DNA of 64,000 nt from Granulibacter bethesdensis. GTDB lineage: Bacteria > Pseudomonadota > Alphaproteobacteria > Acetobacterales > Acetobacteraceae. Location: assembly GCF_001889525.1 (NCBI RefSeq), contig NZ_CP018192.1, positions 2,260,501 through 2,324,500 on the forward strand, in the 5' to 3' direction. Shown piece by piece: positions 8,741-18,484 of the stretch (within the stretch, counting starts at the first letter, position 1; every line of letters begins with the position of its first letter). Position numbers and translations under genes: made by a program. The notes beneath the pieces are model-generated. The model ran no database searches, had not been told where the DNA came from, and worked only from the letters and a program-made list of their open reading frames with translations.

Positions 8741-8769
8741 TAGACACAATGACAGCGCCCTTCTGTCAA
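8741..8769 (-). promoter_or_regulatory. Predicted promoter for tRNA-Trp-secE-nusG
   Basis: On the minus strand a perfect TTGACA (-35, 8769-8764) is followed after 17 bases by TGTCTA (-10-like, 8746-8741). This would start transcription about 60 bases before the tRNA. A short hairpin (CCGGAC/GTCCGG, 8703-8716) lies in the leader between them. The -10 element is a weak match. Confidence 0.5.
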
Positions 8770-8874
8770 GGGCCTAGTTGATAAAACAGCCGTCTTTATC
8801 CGCCGCAAAGTGCGTCATCTGCACGGATTGACACCGAAACCGCGCCACCAGCGCAACCCGGCCATCCCGTGGTT

Positions 8875-10704
8875 TCACGTCAGGACCGTACAGGCGCCCT
8901 CATCCGCACGGCTGACCAGACTTCGAAAATTGCCGAACAACTCTCTTCCAGTGCCGTACGCGCTGGTGGACAGATCATCCCGCACCGGCTCCCGCGCCAT
9001 GAACGTCACGGGGTCTTCCAGCACCTCCAACCGGCCATGCACGGCATCCAGCCGCAGGCGGTCACCATCACGGATCAAAGCGATCGGGCCCTCCGCAGCC
9101 GCTTCAGGAGTGACATGGATCGCGGCGGGCACTTTGCCAGATGCGCCCGACAGCCGACCATCCGTCACCAGTGCCACGCGATGACCTCGATCCTGCAACA
9201 CGCCCAAGGCAGGCATCAGCTTATGCAGTTCCGGCATGCCATTGGCGCGCGGCCCCTGAAACCGCACCACCACGATGACATCCCGATCCAGGGCCCCATT
9301 TTTGAACGCCTGCTGCATGGCTTCCTGCGTGTGGAACACCATGGCGGGTGCCTCAATCACGTAACGCTCCGGATGTACCGCCGAGGTCTTGATCACCGCT
9401 CGACCCAACGGTCCTTCTAGCACGCGCAGGCCGCCCGTCTGCGCGAACGGCTCCTCCACCCCACGCAGCACGGCGGAATCGCCGCTGACCTGCGGGCCAT
9501 CCTGCCATGTGACCGTGCCGGTCTCCGGATTCAGCCATGGCTCCGCCACGTAGTGCCGCAGGCCCCGACCCCAGACCGTCTCCACATCTTCATGCAGCAA
9601 GCCGCCCCGCAACAGGGTGGAGATCAGGAACGCCATGCCACCTGCCGCGTGGAAATGGTTCACATCAGCCTGTCCGTTCGGATAAACACGGCACAAAAGC
9701 GGCACGATTTCAGCCAGATCGGACAAATCATCCCACGTGAGGATAATGCCCGCCGCCCGCGCCATCGCCAGCAGATGAATCGTGTGATTGGTAGAGCCGC
9801 CTGTTGCATGCAACCCGACGATTCCGTTGACGAACACACGCTCATCCAGCATCCGCCCGAGCGGTGTCCAGTTGTCGCCATCAGCCGTCAGGGCCAGCGC
9901 CCGTGTTACAGCCTCACGCGTCAGCCCGTCCCGCAGCTTCGTGCCGGGATTGACGAAGGACGCACCAGGCAAATGCAGCCCCATGATCTCCATCAACATC
10001 TGGTTGGTATTGGCCGTGCCATAAAAAGTGCAGGTGCCGGGACCGTGATACGACTCACTCTCCGAGACCAGCAGCGCATCACGCCCCACCTTGCCCTCAG
10101 CATAAAGCTGCCGCACGCGGGCCTTTTCACTGTTGGGAAGCCCCGTGGTCATCGGACCTGCCGGAATGAACACTACCGGCAGATGACCGAAAGACAACGC
10201 CCCGATCAGCAGGCCCGGCACGATCTTGTCGCACACCCCCAGACACACCGCCGCATCGAAGGTCTGGTGCGACAGTGCAATTGCCGTGGAAAGCGCGATC
10301 ACGTCGCGGGAAAACAGGGATAACTCCATCCCGTCCTCCCCCTGCGTCACGCCATCACACATGGCCGGAACGCCACCCGCCACCTGAGCGGTGGCCCCGG
10401 CCGCCCGTGCGGCCTCTCGGATCAAATCCGGATAGGTCTCGTAAGGCTGATGCGCCGACAGCATGTCGTTATACGCCGTCACGATACCGAGATTAGGCGC
10501 CTGCCCCTGCGTCATCACCTGCTTGTCGGTATGGGTGCAGGCCGCATAGGCATGAGCCAGATTGGCACAGCCCATCTTGTGGCGAGGCCGTTTCCGCGCC
10601 GCATCGACAAGACGGTCCAGATAGGCCCGACGTGTCTCACGGCTCCGTTCGACAATGCGCGCCGTGATCTCCAGCAGACGCGGATGCGGGGTGCCAATCT
10701 CCAT
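8875..10704 (-). CDS. edd: Phosphogluconate dehydratase
   Basis: Converts 6-phosphogluconate to 2-keto-3-deoxy-6-phosphogluconate in the Entner-Doudoroff pathway; an iron-sulfur dehydratase of the IlvD/Edd family. The 609-residue length is typical for Edd. Recognisable blocks are [36 protein letters not shown] (cluster-ligand region), [30 protein letters not shown] and [11 protein letters not shown] near the C terminus. It follows eda with a gap of only three bases, so the two form an operon. Confidence 0.96.
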   Translation of the reverse strand: MEIGTPHPRLLEITARIVERSRETRRAYLDRLVDAARKRPRHKMGCANLAHAYAACTHTDKQVMTQGQAPNLGIVTAYNDMLSAHQPYETYPDLIREAARAAGATAQVAGGVPAMCDGVTQGEDGMELSLFSRDVIALSTAIALSHQTFDAAVCLGVCDKIVPGLLIGALSFGHLPVVFIPAGPMTTGLPNSEKARVRQLYAEGKVGRDALLVSESESYHGPGTCTFYGTANTNQMLMEIMGLHLPGASFVNPGTKLRDGLTREAVTRALALTADGDNWTPLGRMLDERVFVNGIVGLHATGGSTNHTIHLLAMARAAGIILTWDDLSDLAEIVPLLCRVYPNGQADVNHFHAAGGMAFLISTLLRGGLLHEDVETVWGRGLRHYVAEPWLNPETGTVTWQDGPQVSGDSAVLRGVEEPFAQTGGLRVLEGPLGRAVIKTSAVHPERYVIEAPAMVFHTQEAMQQAFKNGALDRDVIVVVRFQGPRANGMPELHKLMPALGVLQDRGHRVALVTDGRLSGASGKVPAAIHVTPEAAAEGPIALIRDGDRLRLDAVHGRLEVLEDPVTFMAREPVRDDLSTSAYGTGRELFGNFRSLVSRADEGACTVLT

Positions 10705-10707
10705 ATT

Positions 10708-11367
10708 TTATACTCCCTGCCCGCCCGGGTTTCTCAATGCATTGACACGGGCCGCACTGCGTGACGCTTTCGCGGTAATCGCATCCCACGCACCAGCTTC
10801 GATCTCCGCCGGCGTGGCCAGCCATGAACCACCGATGGCCACCACATTGGGCAGCGACAGCCATGCCTCGATTCCGTCCTCGGAAATGCCCCCCGTGGGG
10901 CAGAAACGTGCATCGGGGAACGGACCACCCAACGCCTTGAGCGTCGCCATCCCGCCCGGCTCGGCAGGAAACAGCTTGGCAGCGCTGAAGCCGCGCTCGA
11001 TACAGGCCATCAGCTCCGACGCGGTGCGGATACCGGGGACAAAGGGGAGGTCGGTCCCCGCCGCCGCATCCAGCAGAACCGGCGTCGCACCGGGGCTGAA
11101 CGCAAAGCGCAACCCCAGTTTAAGGGCGGTTTCCAGCTCGGCAGGGGTGGTGACGGTGCCGAGACCAACCACCGCCTCCGGCACTTCCTGCGCGATCACA
11201 CGGGCGGCATCGAGGCCCGCTTTCGTTCGCAAGGTGACCTCCAGCATCCTGATCCCACCCGCCACCAGCGCACGGGCCAGCGGAACCGCATCCGCCACAC
11301 TTCCAATCATCAGAACCGGAATAATCCCGGCTGTCTGCATCAGGGATGCAGGTGTTTCCTGTGTCAT
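10708..11367 (-). CDS. eda: KHG/KDPG aldolase
   Basis: Splits KDPG into pyruvate and glyceraldehyde-3-phosphate, the last step specific to the Entner-Doudoroff pathway. The 219-residue class I aldolase contains ALVAGGIRMLEVTLRT (catalytic Glu), GLGTVTTPAEL, and the Schiff-base lysine in AAKLFPAE, followed by FCPTGGISED. It is the first gene of an eda-edd pair; the 149-bp region upstream must carry the promoter, which I cannot place. No zwf or pgl gene is in the window. Confidence 0.96.
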   Translation of the reverse strand: MTQETPASLMQTAGIIPVLMIGSVADAVPLARALVAGGIRMLEVTLRTKAGLDAARVIAQEVPEAVVGLGTVTTPAELETALKLGLRFAFSPGATPVLLDAAAGTDLPFVPGIRTASELMACIERGFSAAKLFPAEPGGMATLKALGGPFPDARFCPTGGISEDGIEAWLSLPNVVAIGGSWLATPAEIEAGAWDAITAKASRSAARVNALRNPGGQGV

Positions 11368-11516
11368 CTTTTCTTCCCCTCAAGAAATACCCATCCCGGA
11401 GTACCGCTGCCCGCGGCTGGCGGACCATCCCCGGTACAGGCCATGCAAGGATCATGCTGCCCCCGCACGCATCCCCCATTTCCCTCTCCTGGCGCCTCCG
11501 CCTGATCCTGACGGAA

Positions 11517-12293
11517 TCATCCCGCGCCGACCCGCATCAGCCTGCCCCCCTCCTGCCGCAACCAGACCGTCGCCTGTGCACGATAGGGGGTCAGTTGTAC
11601 ACAAAGCGCCCAGAAATCAGCGCTGTGATTCATATGTTTCAGATGTGCGGTCTCATGGCCCGCCACATAATCCTGAACATAGGGGGGTGCCATGATCAGC
11701 CGCCAGCTATAAGCAATGCTGCCATCCGGCGCACAACTACCCCACCGCGACACCGTGTCCTTGATGGAAACACGACGCGGCTTCAACCCGACAGAAGCCG
11801 CCTTGGCCAGCGTCAAAGTCGAGAAACGCTGCTGTGCCTCCCGCCGCAGCCAATCCTGCACACGACGCTTCAGAAACGCGGGATCACCGCTGACATGCAG
11901 CGTTTCTCCCTCCAGTCGCACCACGCCACGCGCCTGCCCATCATGGCAGATGACCACCTCCCTGCCATCGAACGGTATTGTCGCCCCGTTCTGAAACAAA
12001 AGAGGCGGCGGCAGCATCGCCAGTTTTTCTTCCACCCACTCCGCATGGCGATAGAGCAGTTCCAAACCGGCCTTACGCCCGACCCGGCCCGGCAGGGTCA
12101 GCACCGCATGGCCGCGCCGTGCATCAATACGCAGACTGATCCGCCGCGCCCGCACATTGCGGCGCCATAAGACAGGCACAGGCAAGCCACCCGGCAGAGT
12201 TTCCGTCACGATAATGGCCGCAGACGAAGCATCCAACCGTTCCGGCGCCACCACCGGGCCAGCCGGTTTCGTCCGAAACAGAGGCAGCCTCAT
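11517..12293 (-). CDS. YgjP-like metallopeptidase domain protein (M48/DUF45)
   Basis: A 258-residue protein of the YgjP/SprT-like group. The C-terminal half has the zinc motif HETAH in [19 protein letters not shown], where the two histidines and the catalytic glutamate are intact and a downstream histidine can be the third ligand, plus the family WGSC ([23 protein letters not shown]). The N-terminal half has [13 protein letters not shown], typical of DUF45. No signal peptide is seen, so it is cytoplasmic. The substrate is unknown. It overlaps the upstream YcgN-like gene by four bases. Confidence 0.87.
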   Translation of the reverse strand: MRLPLFRTKPAGPVVAPERLDASSAAIIVTETLPGGLPVPVLWRRNVRARRISLRIDARRGHAVLTLPGRVGRKAGLELLYRHAEWVEEKLAMLPPPLLFQNGATIPFDGREVVICHDGQARGVVRLEGETLHVSGDPAFLKRRVQDWLRREAQQRFSTLTLAKAASVGLKPRRVSIKDTVSRWGSCAPDGSIAYSWRLIMAPPYVQDYVAGHETAHLKHMNHSADFWALCVQLTPYRAQATVWLRQEGGRLMRVGAG

Positions 12294-12790
12294 GACTCAT
12301 CGGCCGTCTTGCCTGCCGCCTCCTGCCGGGGGCGGCGTGGACGGGGAAAACGACCGGGCCAGGAGACGATGTAATCCTCCAGCGGCCCGGCCACCCGCTC
12401 ATCAATCGCTCGACCACGTACTGAAATGCCTGCCTGATGCACCGTCTCCGGATCGCCGGAGACCAAAGGATGCCACCAGGGCAGATCCTTGCCGTTCAGC
12501 ACAATCCGATAGGCACAACTCGGAGGCAGCCAGTCGATTTCCTCGACCAGAGCGGGGGTCAGACTGATGCAGTCCGGCACCTTGCGAAATCGGGTGGCAT
12601 AGCTGGTGCAACGGCAGCTTTGTGTATCCAGCAGACGGCAGGATACGTTGGTGAAAGCCAGTTCCTCCGTATCCTCATCACGGAGTTTATGCAGGCAGCA
12701 GCGCCCGCAACCGTCACACAGGCTTTCCCATTCCTCACGGGTCAGCTCGGTCAGGCGTTTGGTTTTCCAGAAGGGAGGGGCCTCAGTCAT
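12290..12790 (-). CDS. YcgN/YkgJ-like cysteine cluster protein
   Basis: A 166-residue protein matching the YcgN (UPF0260) family: N-terminal [20 protein letters not shown], the cysteine cluster [19 protein letters not shown], then [14 protein letters not shown] and [17 protein letters not shown]. At least eight cysteines are arranged as in proteins thought to bind a metal or Fe-S centre. The role is unknown. Its end overlaps the YgjP-like gene by four bases (ATGA), suggesting translational coupling. Confidence 0.87.
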   Translation of the reverse strand: MTEAPPFWKTKRLTELTREEWESLCDGCGRCCLHKLRDEDTEELAFTNVSCRLLDTQSCRCTSYATRFRKVPDCISLTPALVEEIDWLPPSCAYRIVLNGKDLPWWHPLVSGDPETVHQAGISVRGRAIDERVAGPLEDYIVSWPGRFPRPRRPRQEAAGKTADES

Positions 12791-12885
12791 AAAACCAGTG
12801 ATAAAGCCTTCCAGCCCGCACCGGTAGCCAAAAGAAGCTGATCTCCGCTATCGGCCCCGTACACCCTCCTGGGCATGCTTTTTTA

Positions 12886-13701
12886 TCAGCGCGGCGGCGG
12901 CAGGGTCTGCTGCTGAACCGGTGCCAGTCTGGTAGGGCCGCCCGTCACCGGGGCAGGCGCATAGGCTGGCTCCTGCGTCTGGGTCGGCTGCCCGGCCGCA
13001 ACAGGCGCGGCAACTGCCTGACCCGGCGTGCCATAGCGCGCAAGGATGGTGCGCAGCGGGTCAGCTCCGGGATTATTGACCTGCATCTGGATTACAATCT
13101 GCCGGGCGGCCAGAGCCTGTCCGTAATAGGCGCGGTTGGCATCCGTATCGGTGGTCAGGAAAGTCCCGTTCAGCGCGACGCTTCCGAACAGACCACGGGA
13201 TTTGGAGAACCCGATAATGTCCGCCCGCAATGCGGCAGTCACATCACCCTCCACCCCTGCTCCGAACGTCGCCACGGACAGGGAGGCATCGCCGCCGAAC
13301 TTGAACTGTTTGTCCATGATTGCACTCAGGGCCTTGTCATTCATGATCATGAGCATGATCTGACTGTCCTGAATCCCGATCTGAAGCCCGAAGCTGACGC
13401 TGGACATCGAAAAGAAAGCCGGGGCAGACCATGATCCAGCCCCATCACGCGCGGACAGGATGCAGCTTGCACCGGCCCCGCCGAAAATAAAAGCCGCCCG
13501 GAAGGATTGCGGGCAGATCATCACCGCCCGCGCCCTTTTCAGTGTATTGATGCGATCACTGGAATGAGCCGGCCCCAGCATGTCCTGCACCGTCAATGTC
13601 GCACGATCGACAATCGCCTGCTGCTCGGACTGCGCGTGCGCTTCAGCGGACAAACCAAGGGAAGCCATAGCCAGAACCCCCGCAAGCACATAGCATAACA
13701 T
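12886..13701 (-). CDS. SYLF/Ysc84 domain lipid-binding protein, exported
   Basis: A 271-residue protein read from the ATG at 13701, which follows a GGAG at normal spacing and begins a clear signal peptide (LCYVLAGVLAMASLGLSAEAHA, about 25 residues). The mature part shows the SYLF pattern: ARAVMICPQSFRAAFIFGGAGASCILSARD, SAPAFFSMSSVSFGLQIG, and the final GLFGSVALNGTFL. A low-complexity tail rich in Pro, Gln and Ala follows. SYLF proteins bind phospholipids, and bacterial exported ones have no firm role. An in-frame extension to 13791 without ribosome-binding site is rejected. Confidence 0.85.
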   Translation of the reverse strand: MLCYVLAGVLAMASLGLSAEAHAQSEQQAIVDRATLTVQDMLGPAHSSDRINTLKRARAVMICPQSFRAAFIFGGAGASCILSARDGAGSWSAPAFFSMSSVSFGLQIGIQDSQIMLMIMNDKALSAIMDKQFKFGGDASLSVATFGAGVEGDVTAALRADIIGFSKSRGLFGSVALNGTFLTTDTDANRAYYGQALAARQIVIQMQVNNPGADPLRTILARYGTPGQAVAAPVAAGQPTQTQEPAYAPAPVTGGPTRLAPVQQQTLPPPR

Positions 13702-13976
13702 CAAGCAATCTCCGCATCTTAAGAGACGAAATTGCAGCAGTTTCGCATCTTTTTGGCAAGGTTGGGCCGAATCTCCGCCCCCTCCCTGCATTTTTCAACC
13801 TTCCCCGTCATTGGAGATGGTAAAACCATACATGGCCGAAAGGGACAGGGGTTCGTTTAAAATATGATGCTATCGCGTGCAGTAATAATTCCAAGAGCGA
13901 GGAATCTGTTTTAATCTGGCTGCAATGAACCTTTTATTCTCCGTCGGGCGGCACGTTGTTGCCGATGCAGGCAACC

Positions 13977-15047
13977 ATGCCAGACAGTATCCCCATGCCT
14001 GATCCGCAGCGGTCCTTTCTGCGACGCGCGCACGCTGCCATGCGGGACGACTGGTCCGGCAGCAACGGTTCTACCCCCGCTGTTCCGACCCTGCCCGGAC
14101 TGCCGAAATTCCATCAGGCCAGCCTGTTGGTTGTCGGCGATGTCATGATGGATGAATACATCAGTGGACCGGTGCGGGATGGCTTGCAGGAACCGTCCCT
14201 GCGCGTACTGCGCGCTGATGAGGAAATGGCCGTTCCGGGAGGAGCCGGCACTGTGCTGCGCTGCCTGACCGCGCTGGGGACCGCTGTCGCCTTTGTGTCG
14301 CTGGTGGGTGATGACCAGACGGGCTCTGACCTCACCGGGCTGGTCGGCAGCCAACCCGGTGTAGAGCCGTGGCTGCTGGTTGAGGGCGGCCGCATCACAA
14401 CCCGCAAAACCCGCTATATGGCGGATGGTCAGCAAATTCTGCGCGTTGATCGTGAAATCCGCGAGGATATTCAGGATCGGCTGAGTGACAGGCTTCTACG
14501 GATTGCCCGCGATGCCATGGCCGCAACCTCCATTACAGTGCTGGCCGATTACGGGAACGGCCTGCTGTCCGGTCCGGTGATTTCCGGTATTTCGCTGGCT
14601 GCCCGCGCGGCGGGCCGTCCGCTGGTGGTTGCCCCCAGCCTTGGCCGCTCTGTGCTGTTTGCCGGGGCTGATATTATCGTCCCCGGCAGACGCGAATTAT
14701 CGCACGCCACCGGGCTGGCCTGCGAAACGCCCGAGCAGGTCGAAATTGCCGCGGCCGAATTGCGGGCACGGTTCGGGCATCGCGCCGTTATGGCCCTGCG
14801 ACAGGATGGCGGCCTGACTTTGGCAGATGAATCCGGAACCCGGACCCTTGCCACCATTGCGGGGGAAAAAGCCCGCCTGTCAGGCGTGACAGAAGCCGTC
14901 GTGGCAACCGTCAGTGCGGCGCTGGCCGCTGGCTGCGCCATCGAACGCGCAGCGGAACTGGGCAATATCGCCGCCGGTCTGACTGCCACACGCCTCCGTC
15001 CCACCACCGTGCCACAACCTGCCGAGTTGGCCGCCGCCATAGCCTGA
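13977..15047 (+). CDS. PfkB-family (RfaE/HldE kinase-like) protein with altered catalytic motif
   Basis: A 356-residue ribokinase-fold protein most like the kinase half of HldE/RfaE: LLVVGDVMMDEYISGPV, the first signature AVPGGAGTVLRCLTALGTA, TTRKTRYMADGQQILRVDRE, and LADYGNGLLSG. The second PfkB signature, normally GAGD with the catalytic aspartate, reads SGVTEAVVATVSAALAAG, so Gly-Ala-Gly-Asp is replaced by Gly-Val-Thr-Glu (Glu306). There is no nucleotidyltransferase domain. It may be an inactive paralogue, or a kinase using Glu. Starts at 13965 and 14 residues further in are also possible; none has a strong ribosome-binding site. It converges with mmcB, 12 bases apart. Confidence 0.75.
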   Translation: MPDSIPMPDPQRSFLRRAHAAMRDDWSGSNGSTPAVPTLPGLPKFHQASLLVVGDVMMDEYISGPVRDGLQEPSLRVLRADEEMAVPGGAGTVLRCLTALGTAVAFVSLVGDDQTGSDLTGLVGSQPGVEPWLLVEGGRITTRKTRYMADGQQILRVDREIREDIQDRLSDRLLRIARDAMAATSITVLADYGNGLLSGPVISGISLAARAAGRPLVVAPSLGRSVLFAGADIIVPGRRELSHATGLACETPEQVEIAAAELRARFGHRAVMALRQDGGLTLADESGTRTLATIAGEKARLSGVTEAVVATVSAALAAGCAIERAAELGNIAAGLTATRLRPTTVPQPAELAAAIA

Positions 15048-15059
15048 CGCGGAACCCCG

Positions 15060-15533
15060 CTATTCCACCAGATGGGCCGCCATGAGAGAGGAGCGCAAAT
15101 CAGGGTCCAGTGCTGCTGCCAGTCTGCCAGCAGCCAGACGCGCATAGGTCAATGTCAGACTGCGACGCCGGGCCGGCACCATGGCCCTGCTTTCCTGTGC
15201 AGGGCGGATGATCTCCGCACCATGGCTGTCAGCCACGATGATCCCGACATCATCCGGCAGCAAAGAAAGCGGAAAATCGAGATCGACCGCAAAAAACAGG
15301 GCATCCGCATAAGCGTCATACTCTCGCCACTTGCGATCCATCATGAAATCGCGGCTGCCGGACTTGATTTCAATACAGACAAAGCTGCCGTCACCGCGCA
15401 GGGCGAGAAGATCGGCCCGGCGGCCATTGGGCAATGGAACCTCATGCAGGGCGGCCCAGCCCATCATGGCGCAAAGACGCCCCAACTGACGACGAATATG
15501 CGCGGCCCGTAAAGGAAAGCTTAACTCCACCAT
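15060..15533 (-). CDS. mmcB: MmcB family DNA repair protein
   Basis: A 157-residue protein with the MmcB pattern: a helical N terminus, then EVPLPNGRRADLLALRGDGSFVCIEIKSGSRDF and DRKWREYDAYADALFFAVD. The D/EIK-type spacing (ADLLAL...CIEIKSG) is the fold of PD-(D/E)XK nucleases. In Caulobacter MmcB works with the error-prone polymerase ImuC pathway in the damage response. Those partners are not in this window. It ends 12 bases from the end of the convergent kinase-like gene. Confidence 0.85.
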   Translation of the reverse strand: MVELSFPLRAAHIRRQLGRLCAMMGWAALHEVPLPNGRRADLLALRGDGSFVCIEIKSGSRDFMMDRKWREYDAYADALFFAVDLDFPLSLLPDDVGIIVADSHGAEIIRPAQESRAMVPARRRSLTLTYARLAAGRLAAALDPDLRSSLMAAHLVE

Positions 15534-15607
15534 GGCAAAATATCCCCCTTCCCTGATGGAGAGAAGAGGGTTTTTCTTTTGCTCCTCACAGCGAGGGATC
15601 GCCTGCC

Positions 15608-16636
15608 TTACCCGATGCGGCTGATCAGAGCCTGTGTCAGTTCCCTGGTTTTGGCGGTTCCCCCCAGATCAGGGGTACGGATGCCATCCTCCAGTGTCGT
15701 GATACGGATGGCATTACGCAATCTGGTTGCCAGATCAGTCCTGCCGACATGGTCCAGCATCATGGCCGCCGCCAGCATCAGCGCTAACGGATTGGCGATT
15801 CCTTTACCGGCGATGTCGGGGGCCGAGCCATGGACAGCTTCGAAAATCGCGGCCTGCTTGCCGATATTTCCGCCCGGGGCAAGACCAAGCCCACCGATCA
15901 GCCCGGCAATCAGATCAGACAGAATATCGCCGAACAGATTGGTCGTGACGATGACATCAAAGCGACCGGGGTCGAGTACCAACTGCATCGCACAAGCATC
16001 GACGATTCTTTCCTCGAAAGCGATACGGCCCTCATATTCCTTGGCGATTTCCTTGCCCGCCTCCAGAAAGATACCGGTCAGAGCCTTCAGGATATTCGCC
16101 TTATGAACCAGCGTGACCTTCTTACGGCCATTCTGCATCGCGTATTCAAAGGCGTAGCGAATAATCCGGTGACAACCGGTGCGGGTATTGAAGCCAGCAC
16201 ACATCGCCACGGCATGAGGGTCGTCACCGATCGGCATATAATGCTCGAACGCGGCATAGAAACCGTCGAGATTCTCACGGATCAGGGTGATATCGACATT
16301 CTCGAACCGTCCACCCGGGATCAGGGTCAGCGCAGGGCGAACATTGGCGAACAGTTCGAATTCCTTGCGGAGCTGCACGTTGACCGAGCGGTATCCACCA
16401 CCGGTGGGTGTCGTCAAAGGTCCTTTAAGCGCCAGCTTGTTATGATGAATACTCTGAATCGTTTCACGGGGCAGCGGATCACCCACCCTGGCGATAGCCG
16501 CCATACCGGCATATTGAGAGTCCCATTCAAACGGAGAGCCGAGAGCGTCCAGCACGCTGACGACAGACTCGACAATCTCGGGACCAATGCCATCGCCCGG
16601 AATGAGGGTGGCCGGGATTTTGGTACTCTGGCTCAT
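15608..16636 (-). CDS. Isocitrate dehydrogenase, NAD-type (IDH/IMDH family)
   Basis: A 342-residue beta-decarboxylating dehydrogenase. It has IPGDGIGPEIVESV at the N terminus, substrate-binding KGPLTTPTGGGYRSVNVQLRK, the RENLDGFYAAFEHY loop with catalytic Tyr, KANILK (catalytic Lys), and DILSDLIAGLIGGLGLAPG. The cofactor loop HGSAPDIAGKGIANP has Asp-Ile where NADP enzymes carry Lys-Tyr, so NAD is expected. It is close to NAD-IDHs found in acetic acid bacteria; homoisocitrate or isopropylmalate use is less likely from the RSVNVQLRK block. The start at 16636 follows AGGAGAGCAGG. Confidence 0.86.
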   Translation of the reverse strand: MSQSTKIPATLIPGDGIGPEIVESVVSVLDALGSPFEWDSQYAGMAAIARVGDPLPRETIQSIHHNKLALKGPLTTPTGGGYRSVNVQLRKEFELFANVRPALTLIPGGRFENVDITLIRENLDGFYAAFEHYMPIGDDPHAVAMCAGFNTRTGCHRIIRYAFEYAMQNGRKKVTLVHKANILKALTGIFLEAGKEIAKEYEGRIAFEERIVDACAMQLVLDPGRFDVIVTTNLFGDILSDLIAGLIGGLGLAPGGNIGKQAAIFEAVHGSAPDIAGKGIANPLALMLAAAMMLDHVGRTDLATRLRNAIRITTLEDGIRTPDLGGTAKTRELTQALISRIG

Positions 16637-16711
16637 TCGCCTGCTCTCCTGCACGTCCGTGACGAGCGATTGTACCAGAAGGCATGCAAAGGGGAATGAC
16701 CGGGAGGTAAT

Positions 16712-18217
16712 CTAGACCGTCTCTTCCTCCAACACGCTCAAATCCTGCGTATTCTCGAGCCCTTTCAAGGCGAAGATTGCGGAAAACAGGGTCGATATCG
16801 CAATATTCAAAATCAACGCATAGACCGCCGCATAGCCCGGAATCGTCCAGCCACCTAGATGTAATCCGTATGTGGTGCCCTTGAAGCCGGTTTCCGCCAC
16901 CATCCATGTGCCTGATACGATTCCCACAGCCCATCCGGCCAGCAAAGGCCAGGAGCGGAAGAAACGACTGTAGAGCCCCAGAAAGATCGGGGGTGCCGTC
17001 TGAATGATCCAGACCCCACCCAGCAGCTGCAACTGGATCGCGTACTCTTTCGGCATGAAAATGATGAACACCAGCGCGCCGAGCTTCACCAGCATGGAAA
17101 CGAATTTCGCGATCCCTGCTTCCTCAGCATCGGTGCAATTGGGGCGCAGAAATTCCCGCCAGATATTGCGCGTGAAAATGGCCGCCGTCGCGATGGACAT
17201 GATCGCCGCCGGCACCAACGCCCCAATGGCAATGGCCGCAAACGCCACGCCAACAAACCAGGAGGGAAAGGATGCCTTGAACAGCTCCGGCACCGAAAGC
17301 TGAGGCGAAACAGTCAGTCCGACGGCAATCGCCATGAAACCAAGTAAAGCCAGCAGCGCCAGCGTAAAGGAATAGGCCGGCAGGATTGCCGCATTACGCC
17401 GGATAGCATCCGGACTGCTGGCACTGAGCACCCCGGTCAGAGAGTGCGGATACAGAAACAAAGCGATCGCTGAACCTAGCGCCAGAGTGGCATAAACACT
17501 CCAGTCTCCCAGAGAGCCCGGTCCCGGCGTCGCCAGCAGCAGTTTCTGCGACGGGATATGCGCGAAAATCTGCCCGAACCCACCCAGATGCATCGGCACG
17601 ATAATCGCGGCCGCAAAGACTGTGATGTAGATCAGCAGATCCTTTACCACTGCAATCATCGCTGGGGCACGCAGACCCGATGTATATGTGAAAGCAGCCA
17701 GAATCAAAAAAGCAATGATCAGTGGCATATCGCCCCACAGCCCTGTGCCGTGAAAACCAAGCGCACCGATCACGACCTCCATACCGACAAGCTGAAGCGC
17801 GATATAAGGCATGGTGGCCAACAAGCCGGTTATCGCGACCGCCAGAGACAGCCATCGATTACCGAAACGTCCCCGCACAAAATCAGCAGCGGTGGTGTAG
17901 CCCTGTCGGTGCGCCACCGTCCAAAGCCGTGGGAATACCAGATAAAGGATCGGATAGATCAGAATAGTGTAGGGAATGGCGAAAAACCCCATCGCGCCTT
18001 TGCCATACATGAAGGCCGGGACTGCAATGAAAGTATAGGCCGTATAGAGATCACCCCCCAGTAGGAACCAGGTTACAAAGGTTCCAAAACGCCTTCCCCC
18101 CAGGCTCCATTCATGGAGTTGATTGAGATCCCCCGCCCGCCAGCGGGCCGCGGCAAATCCCAGCAATGTCACGAATATGAACAGGCCTATGAAAATGCCT
18201 GTCGCAACCCAATCCAT
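16712..18217 (-). CDS. Sodium:solute symporter (MctP-like monocarboxylate permease)
   Basis: A 501-residue protein with about 13 transmembrane helices of the solute:sodium symporter family. Family marks include LLGGDLYTAYTFIAVPAFMYG, FVRGRFGNRWLSLAVA, and LPAYSFTLALLALLGFMAIA with IGALVPAAIMSIATAAIFTRNIWREF. The immediately upstream DUF3311 gene is the usual partner of MctP-type carriers for pyruvate, lactate, acetate or short amino acids. The substrate is therefore probably a small monocarboxylate, which is inference. It lies downstream of the DUF3311 gene by 15 bases on the same strand. Confidence 0.87.
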   Translation of the reverse strand: MDWVATGIFIGLFIFVTLLGFAAARWRAGDLNQLHEWSLGGRRFGTFVTWFLLGGDLYTAYTFIAVPAFMYGKGAMGFFAIPYTILIYPILYLVFPRLWTVAHRQGYTTAADFVRGRFGNRWLSLAVAITGLLATMPYIALQLVGMEVVIGALGFHGTGLWGDMPLIIAFLILAAFTYTSGLRAPAMIAVVKDLLIYITVFAAAIIVPMHLGGFGQIFAHIPSQKLLLATPGPGSLGDWSVYATLALGSAIALFLYPHSLTGVLSASSPDAIRRNAAILPAYSFTLALLALLGFMAIAVGLTVSPQLSVPELFKASFPSWFVGVAFAAIAIGALVPAAIMSIATAAIFTRNIWREFLRPNCTDAEEAGIAKFVSMLVKLGALVFIIFMPKEYAIQLQLLGGVWIIQTAPPIFLGLYSRFFRSWPLLAGWAVGIVSGTWMVAETGFKGTTYGLHLGGWTIPGYAAVYALILNIAISTLFSAIFALKGLENTQDLSVLEEETV

Positions 18218-18232
18218 CTTACGGCATCTTTC

Positions 18233-18481
18233 TCAGTGATCAGTCTTATGATCAGCGACGCGCTCGGCACGATAAACAATGGCAGCCAGAATGGCTGTGA
18301 TGAACACCCAAGCCGTCTGATACCAGTAAAAAAACGGCACCCCACCAAGGGATGGCTCGATCCGGTTGTAAAACGGAACCGCCAGGATGGCGACAAACGG
18401 CAACAGAAACAGAAGACGAACAGGCCGCGCACGATGCCGCACAGGCTTGCTCGACGGAGTGAGGGCAGAGGGCATGGCCAT
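18233..18481 (-). CDS. DUF3311 small membrane protein, symporter partner
   Basis: An 82-residue protein with a basic N terminus (SSKPVRHRARPVRL) and two transmembrane helices (LLFLLPFVAILAVPFY and WYQTAWVFITAILAAIVY), with FYNRIEP between them and FYWYQ at the second. This is the DUF3311 pattern; such genes sit just before sodium:solute symporters and are thought to be an accessory subunit. Here the symporter begins 15 bases downstream. It starts three bases after the stop of the diiron protein gene, so all three probably share a message. Confidence 0.85.
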   Translation of the reverse strand: MAMPSALTPSSKPVRHRARPVRLLFLLPFVAILAVPFYNRIEPSLGGVPFFYWYQTAWVFITAILAAIVYRAERVADHKTDH

Positions 18482-18484
18482 TGT

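Noticed and set aside
13956-13976. TTG at 13956 as the start of the PfkB-like gene
   Set aside because: No ribosome-binding site; an ATG at 13977 with AGG five bases upstream is more likely, though weak.
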